From positions 3,082,501 through 3,146,500 of the forward strand of contig NZ_CP051206.1 of NCBI RefSeq assembly GCF_012516395.1: a DNA stretch of 64,000 nucleotides, given 5' to 3'. The first letter of the stretch is position 1, and each line of letters begins with the position of its first letter. The notes under the pieces are model-generated. The model was not told the origin of the DNA, searched no databases, and worked only from the letters and a program-made list of their open reading frames with translations. The DNA is from Dolichospermum flos-aquae CCAP 1403/13F (GTDB taxonomy: Bacteria > Cyanobacteriota > Cyanobacteriia > Cyanobacteriales > Nostocaceae). Of this stretch, positions 63,984 through 64,000 are shown one piece after another. The translations under genes and the position numbers were made by a program.

Positions 63984-64000
63984 TATTTTTGCAATCTCAA

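Overview
The window is chromosomal DNA of a filamentous, probably heterocyst-forming cyanobacterium of the Nostocales (Anabaena/Dolichospermum/Aphanizomenon-like). The signs are AT-rich coding DNA dotted with GCGATCGC (HIP1) octamers, heptamer and nonamer short tandem repeats between genes, a devBCA-type exporter, a Mo-dependent-nitrogenase C-terminal-domain gene, pcyA, psb32, psb35, a cyanobacterial psbP, and the small RNA Yfr1 in its usual place between trxA and a guaB gene. I placed the organism by recognising families, not by a database search.

Layout. 0-6 kb: end of a sulfate permease gene (cysW), a NIL-domain gene, a TPR protein, an intact IS200/IS605-type tnpB element, a PstB-like ATPase with altered motifs, a Nudix hydrolase and folK. 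6-20 kb: a class A penicillin-binding protein, psb35, rsmB, a PpiC-type foldase with a type I secretion ABC transporter, a ROK sugar kinase, a sucrase/ferredoxin-like protein, YtxH and DUF948 proteins, psb32 and precorrin-8X methylmutase. 20-25 kb: a 949-residue protein with two blocks of five tectonin-like repeats and a lamin-tail domain, a membrane protein, and dapB. 25-33 kb: a minus-strand chaperone/AAA module (Hsp70-like, membrane-anchored GrpE-like, DUF2997, Ycf35, Ycf46), then a HEAT/formylglycine-generating-enzyme-like gene and an orphan gene, separated by palindromic repeat loci. 34-47 kb: DUF1815, an esterase, metG, a LabA-like NYN gene coupled to lptC, dacB, a LOG-family gene, a decayed IS605 element, trxA, Yfr1, guaB3, a YdcF-like protein and an IS630 fragment. 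47-54 kb: an ArsS-like radical SAM gene, then the dark-operative protochlorophyllide reductase genes chlN, chlB and chlL with a second intact IS605 tnpB element between chlN and chlB. 54-64 kb: mnmA, psbP, maf, a RelE-type toxin-antitoxin pair, pcyA, devBCA, a small unknown gene, the Mo-nitrogenase C-terminal-domain gene and a cupin.

The most striking feature is the chlN-chlB-chlL operon. All three proteins match my recollection of the Prochlorococcus/marine Synechococcus and purple-bacterial BchL/BchB/BchN type, not the usual type of filamentous cyanobacteria, and their DNA looks more GC-rich than its surroundings. This suggests horizontal acquisition of a whole DPOR, later split by a transposon. 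Second is the Hsp70/GrpE-like/DUF2997/Ycf35/Ycf46 module.

The intergenic space holds several repeat families that can be read directly: a 72-bp inverted repeat in seven copies, three MITE-like families, large palindromic loci at 30-33 kb, tandem short repeats that begin at gene stop codons, and two clean 23-24-bp insertions inside other repeats that behave like small dispersed repeats. I saw no rRNA, tRNA or CRISPR array.
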